From Rhodamnia argentea (taxonomy: Eukaryota > Streptophyta > Magnoliopsida > Myrtales > Myrtaceae), in the NCBI RefSeq assembly GCF_020921035.1, contig NC_063154.1, positions 2,170,001-2,234,000 on the forward strand: DNA of 64,000 nucleotides. The letters are read 5' to 3'. The notes under the pieces are model-generated. The model saw nothing but the letters and a program-made list of their open reading frames with translations. It was not told the DNA's origin and did not search any database. Positions 49,588 through 62,110 of this stretch are shown here, in pieces. A program made the position numbers and the translations under genes. Each line of letters starts with the position of its first letter. The first letter of the stretch is position 1.

Positions 49588-52500
49588 ATGAAGCATGGTC
49601 GGCAATCGAATCGCTTGAAGGATCGTATAGGAGTAGGATTCTTGTTGATGATTTCTTTGTTTTTCCAGCATCTTGGTATCTGCCGGTGCTTAAACGAAGA
49701 GGGTATGTGTTTCGACCTTGCATGGTGTTAGATTCAGGTCCACCCTTTTCTTTCGTTTGTCAAGAAAGTGAGGGAAAGTGTTCTTGTCTGGTTTGCTGTT
49801 CTTGCAGGCTTGGCTCTGTTGAGGGTGAGAGATAAGGTAGTGAGTGACCCTTTTGGAGCTTTGAGAAATTGGAACGAAAATGACGGAGAAATTGATCCAT
49901 GCTCGTGGTTTGGCGTTGAGTGTTCTGATGGAAAAGTTGTGGTTTTGTAAGTCATCTTCTTTCTACTAAAGATCTTCCGTCGGCTATGTAGTTTTGCTGG
50001 GCTCGAATTTTTCTCGACTCGGTAGATTTTGAATTACTTTGATCATTGACGTTTGATGATTTGCTCGTTGACTCTCGATCGACATGTGATTATAGAGAGG
50101 TTGCTGCTCGGTTTGATTCGGTTTATCGCACGTTCTGGTCCGATCTATATCCAATAGAGATCTTCAAGTGTGTGGGTGAAGTATCTATGCCGGATTATAC
50201 TGCTAATGGTGGATGCCAGTCTTGTTCTCGGAATTGCTTATGGAATCTATGTTGTTACCGTGATTCATCATGAACTGCCCAATAAGCAGCACAATCGATA
50301 TAGATTATGGCTATGGCTAGCGATTAGTTTAAGGCATCCATGTTGGTTAGCTTGATCAACCTAAGTGTGACATTAAGTTGCAAGAATTGTTATAACATGA
50401 GTTAGTGGTGAAGAAAGAGGTTTTCACTTGGTTGACTTTGCTTTAAGCTTGAAGGCTTACGTATATTGCTTTAGTCTCTGTCTTGGAAAATCAAATTATT
50501 CTTGTTCAGAGAGGTTTTATGTGTTTCCACCACCTATTTCATTGATGAGAAAACTAAACTAGTCCCCTATGATTATCTTTGATCAGATAGATTACTTGGT
50601 TCTCTTTTGCTTTTTGGAGTAATCCTCCCGTTAATTATGTGACACTTTGAAAGGTTTGGAACTTGTATACATGCCTGTCGTTCCTGATGATCAATGCAAT
50701 AAAAAAACTTGTAGGAACTTGAAAGATCTTTGTCTCGGAGGAACTCTGGCACCTGAGATGGGAAACCTGGTTCACATTAGAGCCATGTAAGTCATGTAAA
50801 GAGGCAGTTTTTTATTATCATTTCCCGCATTCATCTCTCTTTTGTCCTTAGTGATGTCTTCTCTCCAATTCTATTGCAGTATTCTGCGTAACAACACGTT
50901 CTCTGGAGTCATTCCAGAAGAGTTTGGTGTGTTAAAGGAGCTGGAGGTGTTGGATTTGGGATACAATAACTTCAGCGGGCCACTCCCATACAAGCTTGGA
51001 AATAATTTTTCGTTAGCAATCCTGTATGTTCTGTTTTTTTTTTTTTTTTTTTTGCTATTAATTGCAAATCTTGTTTGTGCTAATGAAGTTCCATAAGCTT
51101 AATTTCCTGTTTGGCTTGCAGCCTCGTCGACAACAATGAGCTTCTAACTGCATCCTCTCCTGAAATGCGAGAGTTCGCATTGGCTTCTGAATCTCAAGTG
51201 GATGAGAACCATCTGTCAATTGCTGCAAACAAATTAGCTTGCAAAATGAGATGCAATGCATGGTATGTAGTTGCAAATTTAGATTCTTGGTATTAACTTG
51301 AACTCGATTTCAGGTTTAGTTGTGAGGCGAGACTAGCTTCAAAATCTTGAGGATGTCTAGTATATGTCAATCTCAATCTCATTACTCTTCGCAAAATAAT
51401 AAATTTTAATCGGACCAGCCAGGAATGTGCTATAGCAAAGCCATTCAAATGTCAAAAGTTCCAAAGGATGCAAAATGTAAGGTTTTTTGAGAATTACCCT
51501 ACTCCCTGTGTTGCAGAGGGAAAATGCTGCTAGATTCTCCTGATATTGAACTATATTTTGGAAGTGGCTCAACAATTAAGAGATGCATAAGGAAAGAGGA
51601 CTATTTGAAATCTATTATTTTTATTGATATAAAAAAAATACTTCTATATTCTTACGGAACTTTTGGTGGTTCATGTAAAAATACTGTGGCTAAGAGGAAT
51701 GTATAAACAGTGCTTCCATAAGTTTGATATGAAAGGCTTTGTGTTTTTGGCAGGAAAGAGGAACAAACTAGCAATGCCATTCACAGCAGAGTTCTTGCTG
51801 TCACTGCTGAGCGTCCTGCAACAATTCCACGGGGCCCACCTTCACGGGGCCCACCTCAACAGATATCTGTCCGGTTACCACCGCCAACGCCACCATCCCC
51901 ATCGCCAGCCCCAACCCTTGCCCCAGCCCCAGTCCCAGTCCCAGTCCCGACCTCATCTGCACCTCCACCTCCCGAGTTAACAAATACTCCACCACGACCA
52001 CATACAAAGTCAAGTCATCAAGCAATCATGGGTGGAGCAGTTGGAGGCTCGGTTTTTATTTTCATTACCATCCTCGGCATCTATCTATGCAGAAGCAATA
52101 AGGTGGCCACCGTCAAACCTTGGGCCACGGGCTTAAGTGGACAGCTGCAGAAGGCATTTGTTACTGGTAACTATAGATTGTTTTCACTAAAAATTTAATC
52201 ACTTTGCATATTAGAATACTGAGCACGATGGAGATGTGCAGGGATCACTCTTGAGTGTTGAATAATGCTGGACGTGCCAAGACTCAATAACTAAATTAAT
52301 CTACTAAATGATTCAACAGGAACCTGTTGGGTGTTTAAATGGCCCGCTAAGTTTTATTATCCATAGCTTGCTCTTCAGTGCTAAGTAATCAATTGTTCTA
52401 GGGCTGGGTGATGAACCAAGTTTTTAGTCATAAGTATTCAAATATTCTAGGGCTAGATGACCAACCGAGTTTGTCGCTTCTGTTCTTCGAAATGATTATA

Positions 52501-54732
52501 CTTAGATGGCTTAGTTGAAATAATAGTCTTTTAATTTCTTTGAGCTGTTGTTTTAGCGCAGGTGACCCATTAGATTGAAAATTTATTATAAGCTCCTCAA
52601 AAGAATTTTTTTGGTCGAGCCTCAAAGGACTTTACTTGGGCAAAAGTGTCATGTTTTGGGTTCACCTTTAAGTAAATTATCATTGTGAATTACAGAGTGT
52701 TTTTGTGTCTCTTCAATTGTCGTAGCTGTCACCGTCATTGATGTTACTGCTCTATTCATCTTGTTTACAGTCCTCTAGCTTACTCTACTGAATGTCAAGG
52801 GATGTTGGTCTGAAACCCCTATGATGTAAATGCCTGGACATCGTGCCCTTTGACAATATTCAGTTGCCATGACTTGCAGAGTGAGCATAGATAAACTCTA
52901 TAATGCACTGTGGAACTTTCAGTCGACATGTAGATTTTATCCCATGATAATATAAATTAAAGATGAGAAGTAGCATCAGAAGGTGTGAGCTACCTCATCA
53001 TTTAGTTCATTGTTCCTCCCGTTGTTAAACAAACAAGAGCAAAACTGAAATAATGGGTCTGTGAATACATCAAACCCAAGACAAGGGGTCCCAGAGCAAG
53101 TTACCTTAAGTTATCAGCATTCGAGGATATCCTTCTTTTGCCTTCATATGTGGATTCTACTGTCAGGAAGCTCCTTCTAAGTTGAAAAGATGGCAGATCT
53201 TGATTGTTTTTCATCCCTAAATTTTATCCCTATTTCTACCCCAGCTTTATGTATGTGTAATGGTTTTCTCCTGGCTAGGACTAATTTCAGTGTTGTTTAC
53301 TTAAGATTTTTACCTGCATTCCAGGTGTACCAAAGCTGAAGAGAGCAGAGGTTGAAGCAGCTTGTGAAGATTTCAGCAATGTGGTCGGTTCTTCCTCCAT
53401 TGGCACAATTTATAAAGGAACTTTGTCTAGCGGTGTGGAAATTGCTGTGGCATCTGTTGCAGTTAAATCAGCGAAGGGTTGGTCAAAGAATTTAGAGGCG
53501 CAGTTCAGAAATATGGTAATTAGAAGCACAGTTGAGAACTTGGGAGTACAGTTTGCCTTTCCAGTTAAATATATCAAATGACTTTCTCTTCTGATGATGC
53601 TTGTAGATTGGCACTCTATCAAAAGTAAATCACAAGAATTTCATCAATCTTCTTGGATACTGCGAGGAAGAGGAACCATTCACGAGGATGATGGTTTTTG
53701 AATACTCTCCCAATGGGACTCTCTTTGAGCATTTACATAGTAAGTATCGACATATCATATCATGTCATGTCGTATTTGTGGAATCATTTATTCATTCATT
53801 CATGCTTCACAAGCGATGATTTCACAAAAGGACCATTTCTTTCATCTGGAAATGACTGTATAACTGGTTGAAAAATGAAAAATCCTATTATGATTTGCGT
53901 ATGTTGTAGGGGCAACTGAATTTGCAATATCTGGTCCTCAAGAATCACTTCTGACTGCTAATTATTTAGGAGGATGTTCATTAATGAGAGCATCTTTTAG
54001 TCGCTAAACAAGCTTAATGAGATAGGAGATTTCTATTCTTTAATATACTCGAAGACATTGACAAGCAATTATTATACACGAGCGCATAAAATCCATCTCT
54101 TACACCTGTTTCTTCCTTTTTCTGCAGTTAAAGAATCTGAGCACCTAGACTGGCGAATGCGGCTGAGAATTGCGATGGGCATGGCGTATTGCCTCGAGCA
54201 CATGCATTCAATGAACCCACCAATGGTGCACAAGAACTTGAACTCTTCAGCTGTCACCCTCACTGAAGATTACGCTGCCAAGATCTGTGACTTCAATTTC
54301 TGGAATCAAATGGCTGCAGCCGAGATTGAACAATCTGGAATAGGCCTCTTAAACACCGCTTCCACCTCACGACGGCCCGAGAGCAATGTTTACAGCTTTG
54401 GCGTAATACTGTTTGAAATGGTAACCGGTAGGCTTCCTTATTCTGTGGATGATGGTTCCGTTGAAGATTGGGCTTCGGATTATTTGAGAGGAGAACAACC
54501 TCTCAGGGAAATGGTGGATCCAAGTCTTGATTCTTGTCAAGAGGAACAGGTGGATAGAATTGGACAATTGATAAAATCATGCGTCCACCCGGACCCGAGA
54601 GTTAGACCAGCAATGAGAGAAGTGGCGGCAATGTTGTTGGACATAACCGGAATCACCCGCGATGGGGCAATCCCGAAAATTTCTCCTCTTTGGTGGGCAG
54701 AACTCGAGGTTCTATCTACTGATGCAAACTAA
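49588..54732 (+). CDS. MRH1: LRR receptor-like pseudokinase of the MRH1/MALE DISCOVERER group
   Basis: Members act at the plasma membrane in root-hair growth (MRH1) or pollen-tube attraction (MDIS). Nine exons join in frame: 49588-49702, 49808-49946, 50715-50786, 50880-51023, 51122-51262, 51754-52166, 53325-53515, 53607-53739 and 54128-54732, giving 650 residues. A signal peptide (GFLLMISLFFQHLGICRCL) precedes the LRR cap (LRNWNENDGEIDPCSWFGVE) and about three repeats (such as LEVLDLGYNNFSGPLPYKLG). A Pro-rich juxtamembrane stretch (229-286, with APAPVPVPVP) leads to the membrane helix (295-316). In the kinase-like domain the HRD triad is HKN (484-486) and DFG is DFN (504-506), so catalysis is unlikely, as in its relatives. 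Two introns exceed 700 bases. The family assignment is firm; which paralogue it is remains less sure. Confidence 0.92.
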
Positions 54733-55852
54733 AACTGTAAGTACGAGCTCAAGCTTTCCTTGTTTGCTTTGCATCTGAAGAAAGGTGACGATGAAACACA
54801 TGCCTTGTATATATGAGGTAGAAGAATTAGGTTCGTCGTCTTATTTTTTAGTTTGTCGTGCTCTTCATATGGCTCTGTTGAAGCACACATACCAGAAGCA
54901 CAAAGATCTGAAGAATTCTGAGTAGAGTTTTCCTTGTCTGAGCGCTGCATTGCTCTCTTTCTAGCCTTCTGTTCAGCTGGGCGTGCTGATCTTGTGAGTT
55001 CTACACTAGTGTCGATCTTTTCTTTTACTTGTATCTGGTTATGTCGTCTCAACTGGGGTTTGGACCCAAAGAATGGAGGAACAGCCAACGACCGCATCAA
55101 AGCTAATAGACCTTTTAGAAAGCGACATTAAAGCAGAATCCGATGGAACTTCATAGCACGGTGTCAATTAGTAACCTCTGTAATTCTGTTGATTTCGAAT
55201 CACATCGATAAGATTGTCACCACCAAAAATGATCTCCGGCCCTAGAACTTGAGTTGGTCGAAACGATAAATGCTCGGAAATTTGTACCGATTTCTGCATT
55301 TTCACAAGACGAGCGAATTTTCCCCACACTGATTGAGATAGGGAAAACAAGCAGTTCCAATGTCATCCTGCGAATGACTCAATGCCCAAATAGATAGATT
55401 GGAAAAAGGCAAATTCTGCTGTCCAAAGTAGTTTTGAAAGAGCACGACATTCCGGGGTCGGCAATTTTCGATGCTCGCCATGATTATTTGGCAAATCCAA
55501 GAGCGAAACAAGCTTACACAAATTATATAATATGTATTAACATAACTGTATAGGGTTACAAAATCCGAATATCACACGTGAATACGAAATACCGGACCGC
55601 GTTTTAACCTCTCGTTAGTCAGGACTAGGCAAAAGAATGATCAAAAGGTTGAACCTACATATCATATACGAGTCATATGTCCATGTATCTACGACCGAAA
55701 CCCTGACATGCAAACCATAAACATAACGGCAAAACTGTCATCGGTAGTGGGCTTCATGTAATGTCTTAAAAAATTCAGACGCTTCCCATGTAATACGACG
55801 TAGTTGTTCCCACGACTTCCCAAAACCCCGCCAAATCAACGGACTAGCAAAC
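54733..55852. other. Intergenic region
   Basis: Contains the receptor-kinase 3' end and the promoter of the next gene. Minus-strand frames at 55511-55168 show no recognised domain. No transposon ends or RNA gene seen. Confidence 0.5.
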
Positions 55853-55860
55853 TATATAAA
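55853..55860 (+). promoter_or_regulatory. TATA box of the Ole e 1-like gene
   Basis: TATATAAA lies 101 bases before the ATG at 55954. That spacing fits a TATA box about 30 bases upstream of a transcript start with a leader of about 65-70 bases. The leader is C-rich without introns. Confidence 0.7.
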
Positions 55861-55953
55861 TCTCTCCAATTCCCTTGAGACTTGCTCCATCCCAAACGAC
55901 ATCTCTTCCTATCTAACACAAACAAGAAACTGTCTCATCTCCGACAGGGAAGG

Positions 55954-56502
55954 ATGGCTTACACCAAGCTCACCATCATGCTGTCCTCCCTCATCCTCCT
56001 CCAACTGGCTTCGATCTCCTCCGCGTCGGCGGCCGAAGAGAACGCCCACAACAAAACCGTCATCCCCAGGGCCACGGAAGTCGTCGTGGAGGGCATGGTC
56101 TACTGCCAGAGCTGCAAGTACTTCGGCACGTGGTCCCTGGCCGAGGCGAAGCCCATCGGCGCGGCCAAGGTCAGCGTCGTCTGCAAGAACTACAAGAACC
56201 GCGTCACCTACTACAAGACCTTCCAGACCACGGAGGGCGGCTACTTCTACGCCGAGCTCAAGGGCTTCGAGATGAGCCACCCCATCCTGGACCACCCGCT
56301 CCACGCTTGCGGCATCAAGCTCGTCTCGTCGCCCCTGGAGGGATGCAACCTCTTGTCCAACATCAACTACGGGATGTACGGGGCCCCGCTCCGCTACGAG
56401 GACAAGAGGCTGAGCGGGAAGGAGTACGAGGCGGTCGTCTACGCCGCGGGGCCGCTGGCTTTCCGCCCCTCGTACTGCCCTCCGGAAGGGACGCGCGCTT
56501 AA
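55954..56502 (+). CDS. Secreted Ole e 1 / PAC-domain cell-wall protein
   Basis: A single exon encodes 182 residues. Residues 1-26 are a signal peptide (AYTKLTIMLSSLILLQLASI then SSASA). The mature part is one Pollen Ole e 1-type domain with six cysteines (VYCQSC, VVC, HACG, EGC, SYCP), the pattern of the PAC domain found at the C-terminus of AGP30/AGP31-like wall proteins. It lacks the His- or Pro-rich arabinogalactan region of AGP31, so it is the short, domain-only form. Such proteins are extracellular and bind or cross-link wall polysaccharides in tested relatives, but that role here is inferred. The ATG at 55954 is chosen because it opens the signal peptide. The exon is GC-rich, which explains long spurious frames on both strands. 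Confidence 0.9.
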   Translation: MAYTKLTIMLSSLILLQLASISSASAAEENAHNKTVIPRATEVVVEGMVYCQSCKYFGTWSLAEAKPIGAAKVSVVCKNYKNRVTYYKTFQTTEGGYFYAELKGFEMSHPILDHPLHACGIKLVSSPLEGCNLLSNINYGMYGAPLRYEDKRLSGKEYEAVVYAAGPLAFRPSYCPPEGTRA

Positions 56503-59178
56503 TCAATTAATGAGTCGGTTTTTCTCAGGGAGTTCGATCATTAGCTCGTCTCTCTTTATTCTCTAATTAGCCTTTTGACTTGTGGTGAAGATGCAACGAA
56601 GTGTGTTTCTGAGATGTGTCCCAAGGCGTTCTGTTTTGTTCTTTTTCGGCTGCTGTATTACTGAAGCGAACCATAGTACGTGTCCTGTAATAGACACGTG
56701 AAAGAAAATTTAATTTCCTTACATATGTTCTCCCTTTAATTTCTCCATTTTTGTTCAATTTCCTCTTGCCCATTAGAGAGTTCGAAGTACTAAGAAACGT
56801 GTGATGCAGTAATTAAACACGATGGCACTGTTTAAATATATCAGCGAAGTAAAAGAATTTAGATACGTACAAACTCATGAAAATGAAAATGATTTAGGGC
56901 TCATGCTGATTAAATTTCTAAATAAAGCGTGGTTTTGCTGCAAATGCTTGAAGAGGTACAGGATTAAGCGGCATTGGCCGGGCGTCCAGAGTCCCGGAAG
57001 AGGAGGAGATTGGAGGCGTCGGTAGGGGCATGCCGGCGATACGGGTCCATAGAGAGAACCCGTCTCCAATGGCCCCGCGCCGCAGAATCCTCGTGGCGTC
57101 GGATCAAATCATATACCATAGTGTAATTAAACACGTAAATCTGGATTAGCGGTGTACCTTCATAGCCACCTGCGCTTCAACAGAATTTCTGCAATTGCGA
57201 GTTTTGGCTAATGGTAGATTCAGACAGAAGACCTTAAAAGTGCCAAACTGACCATATTTGGGTGGGTTTTGGATCACGTCCGTGGACGATGGACTGCGAA
57301 ATTGGAGACGAGGGACGTGAGGTTGGTGTTCTAGGCCTGAGAGTCGCGGTTTTATGAGCCCCCTCCGTCACTTGCACCGGCAAGTCACCGGCGGCGGTCC
57401 TCCCGCCACCATCTTACGCGCCCCAGCCTCATAAATCCTCTGTGAATATACACAACCAATCGCGACACGAGTCGTGGGACAAATGCCTTTTTTTACATTA
57501 GTCCATTCATGAAGTTGTTACTTGAGGATCAACGAAATGTAAGCGGTCTTTATATCTGTGGTCAGTGCTACTTACTAGCATCATAATTATAGATTCATGA
57601 CATGATCTCAGTTTCGGAACGCACATAACAAAAGCTAGACAAACCAAACTATTTCTGTTCACGTGTTCGAAAATGTCGAGTCAACCGCTTGAATATAAGA
57701 TCGAAGCTTTCTGCCTCAAAGCGCCGTGGCAATTGGAAATGGAATTGATCCAATCCCTTCATCAACGGCCACAACCGATAGAAGTTATAAACGAGCACGT
57801 CCTTCGTCCCTTCATTCACCGTGAACAGCTCTTTCTTCTGATGAAGCCATCTCCCTCGACCCTCTTCACAGCCCGGTCGAAGTCGTCCAGCCGCGTCCCC
57901 TATTGCCGACGCGCTCGAAATCACTGACGTCGTGTCGTCGGGCCCCCGACCCTGCCGACGCGAAACGTCACTCCGGTCACTAGGTCCTCGACCAACACAG
58001 GTTGGGGCCGGGAGGCTACCCTTTGATTCCAAGCGATGTATGTCTGAGAAGTGACGAGTGAGACGTCGACACGTGGTAATGGCTTTTCCTTCTCGGGGCT
58101 TCTCAAAGTTGGAACGAACAGTGGGGAACACCACACCATCCCATAGTCAAGCTACACCCACACTCCCCCCTCTCTCTTGTGATTTCTAATCATGCGATGC
58201 TGGGCCGGCCCATATATCGCCATGACCTCACTCCCACGACGAGACACTCACTTGCTCTTCTGAGGCGAGTGTACCCCACGGCCGCAGTCCGGTGCCTCCT
58301 ATCAGCAGGGGGGTCCCACGCTCGTTCCGCGTGGGTCCCGCCCGGCGCGTGGTAAAAGTGTTCCCTCAGTTGATTTTTGTTTTGGAAAACGACAGGCAAA
58401 ATTGCAAGTGGGCTATTGGGCCAAACCATCCCCCTCCCCCCACCCGCTTTTTTCTTTTTTTTCCTTTTTCCTTCCGGGGAATGAGAGGGTTTATTCATCA
58501 TTTCAGCCACATTTTTCCTTTCCACTTAGTTGTTGAAGTGACATTTTCGTTCTCTCTCTCTCTCTCTCTCTCTAATTATGCTTCTATAATATTTCCCCTT
58601 TCTAAAAAATTAAGCATACTTCGTACTTACTTATTTATACGGTGGAAGTCGAATTCCTTTTCATTTTCAATCGATTACTCCCGATGTAACGATTGGATCG
58701 ATATCAGATACCGATATCTGCCGTGGTTTGAAAGTTTCGATCAATCGATACGATGATAAGTGTGATATGAACGAGTGATCATGATTCGTTCCTATTAATG
58801 ATCTCGGAGGCATGCCGATATTATAAGGGAAAAAGATAGAGGGGTTGAACTTCCCCAAGTAAAAAGAAATTAACTGTATATGAATATAGAAGAATGTCCA
58901 TTAATAGTGCTCATATCATTTAGCTTCGTTGACTTATGCAATACTTTATTGAAATTTCTGCACCCTGATATGGATGGTTTACCGATTTTCTCCATCGCAT
59001 TAATTGACGAGAAGTAGCTTTTGGGCTAGATAAGCAAAATAATTAACTATCCATAGGCCCCAAAATTACGTAAATATCTTACATCTCATAACTTATCGTA
59101 TATAGAGCCGAAAGCTATATTCAACATCTCGTGATATCATTGGAATTCACCGAAAAACCACCTGCATTTATCGAGAAA

Positions 59179-59181
<3 letters not shown>
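56503..59181. other. Gene-free stretch of about 2.7 kb
   Basis: A 161-codon minus-strand frame at 58134-57649 is the longest open stretch. It is Arg-rich and matches no family I know, and the opposite strand is open as well (57673-57927), so I do not call a gene. A TC microsatellite occupies 58551-58573. The part 57000-57430 is GC-richer than its surroundings without a coding signal. Confidence 0.4.

Positions 59182-59213
<32 letters not shown>
59182..59213. repeat. AT microsatellite
   Basis: Sixteen uninterrupted AT units. It is likely polymorphic between individuals. The surrounding 59214-59940 is AT-rich and shows nothing else. Confidence 0.9.
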
Positions 59214-59215
<2 letters not shown>

Positions 59216-59944
59216 CATAAACCCATTTTGTTGGATCGAGTACATATTAACAATTTATAGACTCGCCTCCGGCCCCAATAAGAAATTGCTAACTGCAAAT
59301 GCTCATACCACAAAGCATATATAAGCACAAAAGATGTCACCTCAGTTTTGGCTCCATTTACAAGTGGAACATAGTCTCAATTTATCATTGTCCCCTCCCA
59401 AGTATGCCTCTAAAAAGATAATTCCAACTTTAACAACAAAATACCCATTTTTGCTTTTCTTGTGAAAAAAGAGGAGAAAAAGGGAAATTTTAAAAAAAAT
59501 AAAAAATAAAAATCTGTTAGCATTGGTTGATGAACTATCATATCTTGTCCAACTTACCCCGTACACATATGATGTTACTATTCTCAATTATTTGGACCCA
59601 TCCTGCTTCTAACCAATAAAAAAAACACTTAGTCCTTTTTTTAATCTTTCTTTCCACGAGTGGTCCTCTTCAAACTAGGACAACCGATCTTATCACAAGG
59701 GTCGAAAATAAATTCGCAGTTAATGTTTCAGCTGGTTTTGATTAGTCTTGTCAGCCCCTTGAATGTCCAGATCGATCGCGGGGACAAAATTAAACATGGC
59801 CCCGTGAAGGTATCGGACCTGCGATGTTCGCGACGTATTTAATCGAATAAGGTAATTAAGACATTATAGTACGTACATAAGTAAATGTAACAAGAGTTGT
59901 TACTGAAGGAAAAATACTGGAATGATTTGTGGAACGTGTGTACA

Positions 59945-59999
59945 TGTCTCTGTCTCTGTCTCAAAACTGATTTTGAGGGGGCTATTTAAGTGAGATGCA
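59945..59999 (+). promoter_or_regulatory. Three contiguous TGTCTC auxin-response hexamers and a TATA-like box
   Basis: TGTCTC occurs at 59945-59950, 59951-59956 and 59957-59962 without spacers, and a TATA-like CTATTTAA follows at 59992-59999. The start codon of the LBD gene is at 60035. TGTCTC is the classical binding word of auxin response factors, and LBD genes are known targets of these factors. The hexamers could instead be a chance microsatellite. Confidence 0.5.
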
Positions 60000-60034
60000 C
60001 TGGTGAAAGCAAGAGGACATATTAAGCCCGGAGG

Positions 60035-60577
60035 ATGCGAGCGAAGCTAGCAATGAAGGGTCATCATGAGCCTCGTGCAAGCTCCTCCTGTGCGGCCTGC
60101 AAGCTGTTGAAGCGGAAGTGCACGTCGAGCTGCATCTTCGCGCCCTACTTCAGGTCGGACGAGCCGAAGAAGTTCGCCAAGGTGCACAAGGTGTTTGGGG
60201 CGAGCAATGTGAGTAAGATCCTGGTCGAGGTCCCCGAGGAGCAGCGGGAGGACACGGTGAACTCGCTCGCTTACGAGGCCGAGGCGAGGCTGCGGGACCC
60301 CGTCTACGGGTGCATCGGGGCCATAGCGCTGCTCCAGAGGAAGATGGTCGAGCTGCAACACGATCTAGCCGTTGCCCGGGCCCGTCTCGCTTGGTACGCC
60401 GTGCCCGTGGCGAGCTCGAGCGCTCAGGGTGTCGTGATGGATGAGAACGTTGGTATGGTGTCGTTCGATGACATGCCTTGTTGCAGTATGGTGAACGAGA
60501 GCTTCGGCCAAAGTTCATCAGAATTGACCCAAGTCCCACCCATGAATGATTTTGGCCAGTTCCCTTATGTGTTTTGA
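60035..60577 (+). CDS. LBD21: LOB-domain transcription factor, LBD21-like
   Basis: LBD proteins are plant-specific DNA-binding factors for lateral organ and root development. The single exon encodes 180 residues from the ATG at 60035, or 174 from 60053; the second start matches the usual N-terminus better (MKGHHEPRASSSCAACK). The zinc-binding block is CAACKLLKRKCTSSC (C-x2-C-x6-C-x3-C). The GAS block follows (KVHKVFGASNVSKILVEVPE), then RLRDPVYGCIGAIALLQRK with the conserved DPVYG. A coiled-coil-like stretch (VELQHDLAVARARL) completes the LOB domain. The tail is short and acidic, with aromatic residues at the end. No intron interrupts the domain, although many LBD genes have one. Resemblance to LBD21 is by recall of the ACKLLKR and EEQR motifs. 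It stands alone, with promoter motifs just upstream. Confidence 0.93.
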   Translation: MRAKLAMKGHHEPRASSSCAACKLLKRKCTSSCIFAPYFRSDEPKKFAKVHKVFGASNVSKILVEVPEEQREDTVNSLAYEAEARLRDPVYGCIGAIALLQRKMVELQHDLAVARARLAWYAVPVASSSAQGVVMDENVGMVSFDDMPCCSMVNESFGQSSSELTQVPPMNDFGQFPYVF

Positions 60578-62110
60578 CTCATGTCGCAAGAGAGGTTGGT
60601 TGCTCTGTTCCATTTCTTCAAGCCCAGAAAAACCCCTCTCTCTCTCTCTCTCTCTGATTTTCACTGTAATGGCCTGAACTCTGAACAACCATAGCTACTC
60701 ACAATTTGTGTCCTCCTATGAAAGACAGGACTTGCACATGTGCAGTTAAGCAGATTTTCTTCTTTCTTGCTTGGTCATTTGGGAAGTGTATTTTTACAGG
60801 TGGCACTTCAGTAGATATAGTAAGTTTCTGTGGGATTGGAGGCGTTTCAGACATTTAGTACAGAGTTAAAAAGGCAAAGCAATTGATGGAACTGGAAGAG
60901 GGGACTTCCTGTAAAAGTTCATCAATCAAGTTGAAGTTGCTTAAAGCTTTGTTAATGACCAGGTAAACGTAACAAAGAGAGGGAGGGAGGGAGGGAGGGA
61001 GACCCGAGACCGTTCGATGCTTCGTGCGAGTAGAACCGCGTCTACTTTAATCCATGATCAAGCATAATGGCATAATGAAATTCATATAACCGAACGGACT
61101 TAGAGGGATAATGCTTGTTTGTCGGTGTCTGTCTCATTTAGCCATGTCTTGCAACTCAAGATTGACTCTCTGCACAGCCAAACCATCTTGGCAAATTGCA
61201 GCTGGTGCAAAACTAGGTGCAGCTTAATAGGATAACAGAAGCAGAGAAGTTTTTATATTGGATAGCTGAAGAAGGGTACTCTTGTTTCTGGATTATACTC
61301 TTCACATGAATGATATTTTCCTTTCTGCTCAGAAATTGGGAACACAAATCTGCCCTTTTACAAGCGTTTTCTAGTACTTTGCACATAAAAGACCAGCCAT
61401 GGAGAGGAAGTAGCTAAGTTAGGATGAGGATGTGGATGATGATCAAGGACGGGAAGCAATGGTGCAAAATTGCAAATGGCCATCATGTGAGCAACCCCAC
61501 ATAGTACCATTTTATCACTTTGCTTTATTTGATGCAATGTGGATCCAAAGATTCAAAAGTCTCAGAAGGGAAAGCTCTACTGTGGCCTAAGGTTGTCAAA
61601 TCTAACACAAAAAGAAAAAAAATAAAAATTTGCAGCATAATTTTCCACCACTGCTTCAATGGGACATTAGAAAGAAAGAAGCAACAAAACAAGATGCTCC
61701 ATCATTTCCCCTGCACTTTGGTTGCCATGATAATACATTGCGAAAAGAAAAGGATAAGTGCACGAGCAAGATTAAGACGGTGGCGCACATTCGGGCTTTA
61801 TCTCTTTAGTGGCCATCTACATTTTCGTCATTAGCGGATTTCTGGCCGATCGAGCTTATAACAGAAGCATAAGATGCCGGGTTTATGTTAAAGTGCATCC
61901 ATCACGGGATCGATGTGCAGAGCTTTGTCACGAAAGAAAGCCTTTTTTTTATCATGTAAACGTTCCGAGCGATTAAGCATCGCGATTTCGGGACTTGAGT
62001 AGATCCAAAATGTTAACATGACAATATTACAAGTAGAGATATTGCAGCAAAAGATCTGAATTGGGTGGATGGATGCTCCAATAATCACGTTCTAGCTCTG
62101 GGATTCAGAA
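60578..62110. other. Intergenic region between the LBD gene and eL41
   Basis: A CT tract lies at 60635-60655 in the probable LBD 3' untranslated region and a GGGA repeat at 60981-61001. Short frames such as 61520-61834 carry no recognisable domain. Confidence 0.5.
60981..61001 (+). repeat. GGGA repeat, potential G-quadruplex
   Basis: Five GGG runs are separated by single A bases. Four or more G3 runs with one-base loops fit the G-quadruplex consensus. No function is indicated by the position. Confidence 0.8.

Noticed and set aside
55909-56510. Minus-strand 131-codon frame and a second plus-strand frame
   Set aside because: Both are shadows of the GC-rich Ole e 1-like exon.
57649-58134. 161-codon Arg-rich minus-strand frame
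   Set aside because: No family is recognised, the opposite strand is also open, and no splice or promoter context supports a gene.
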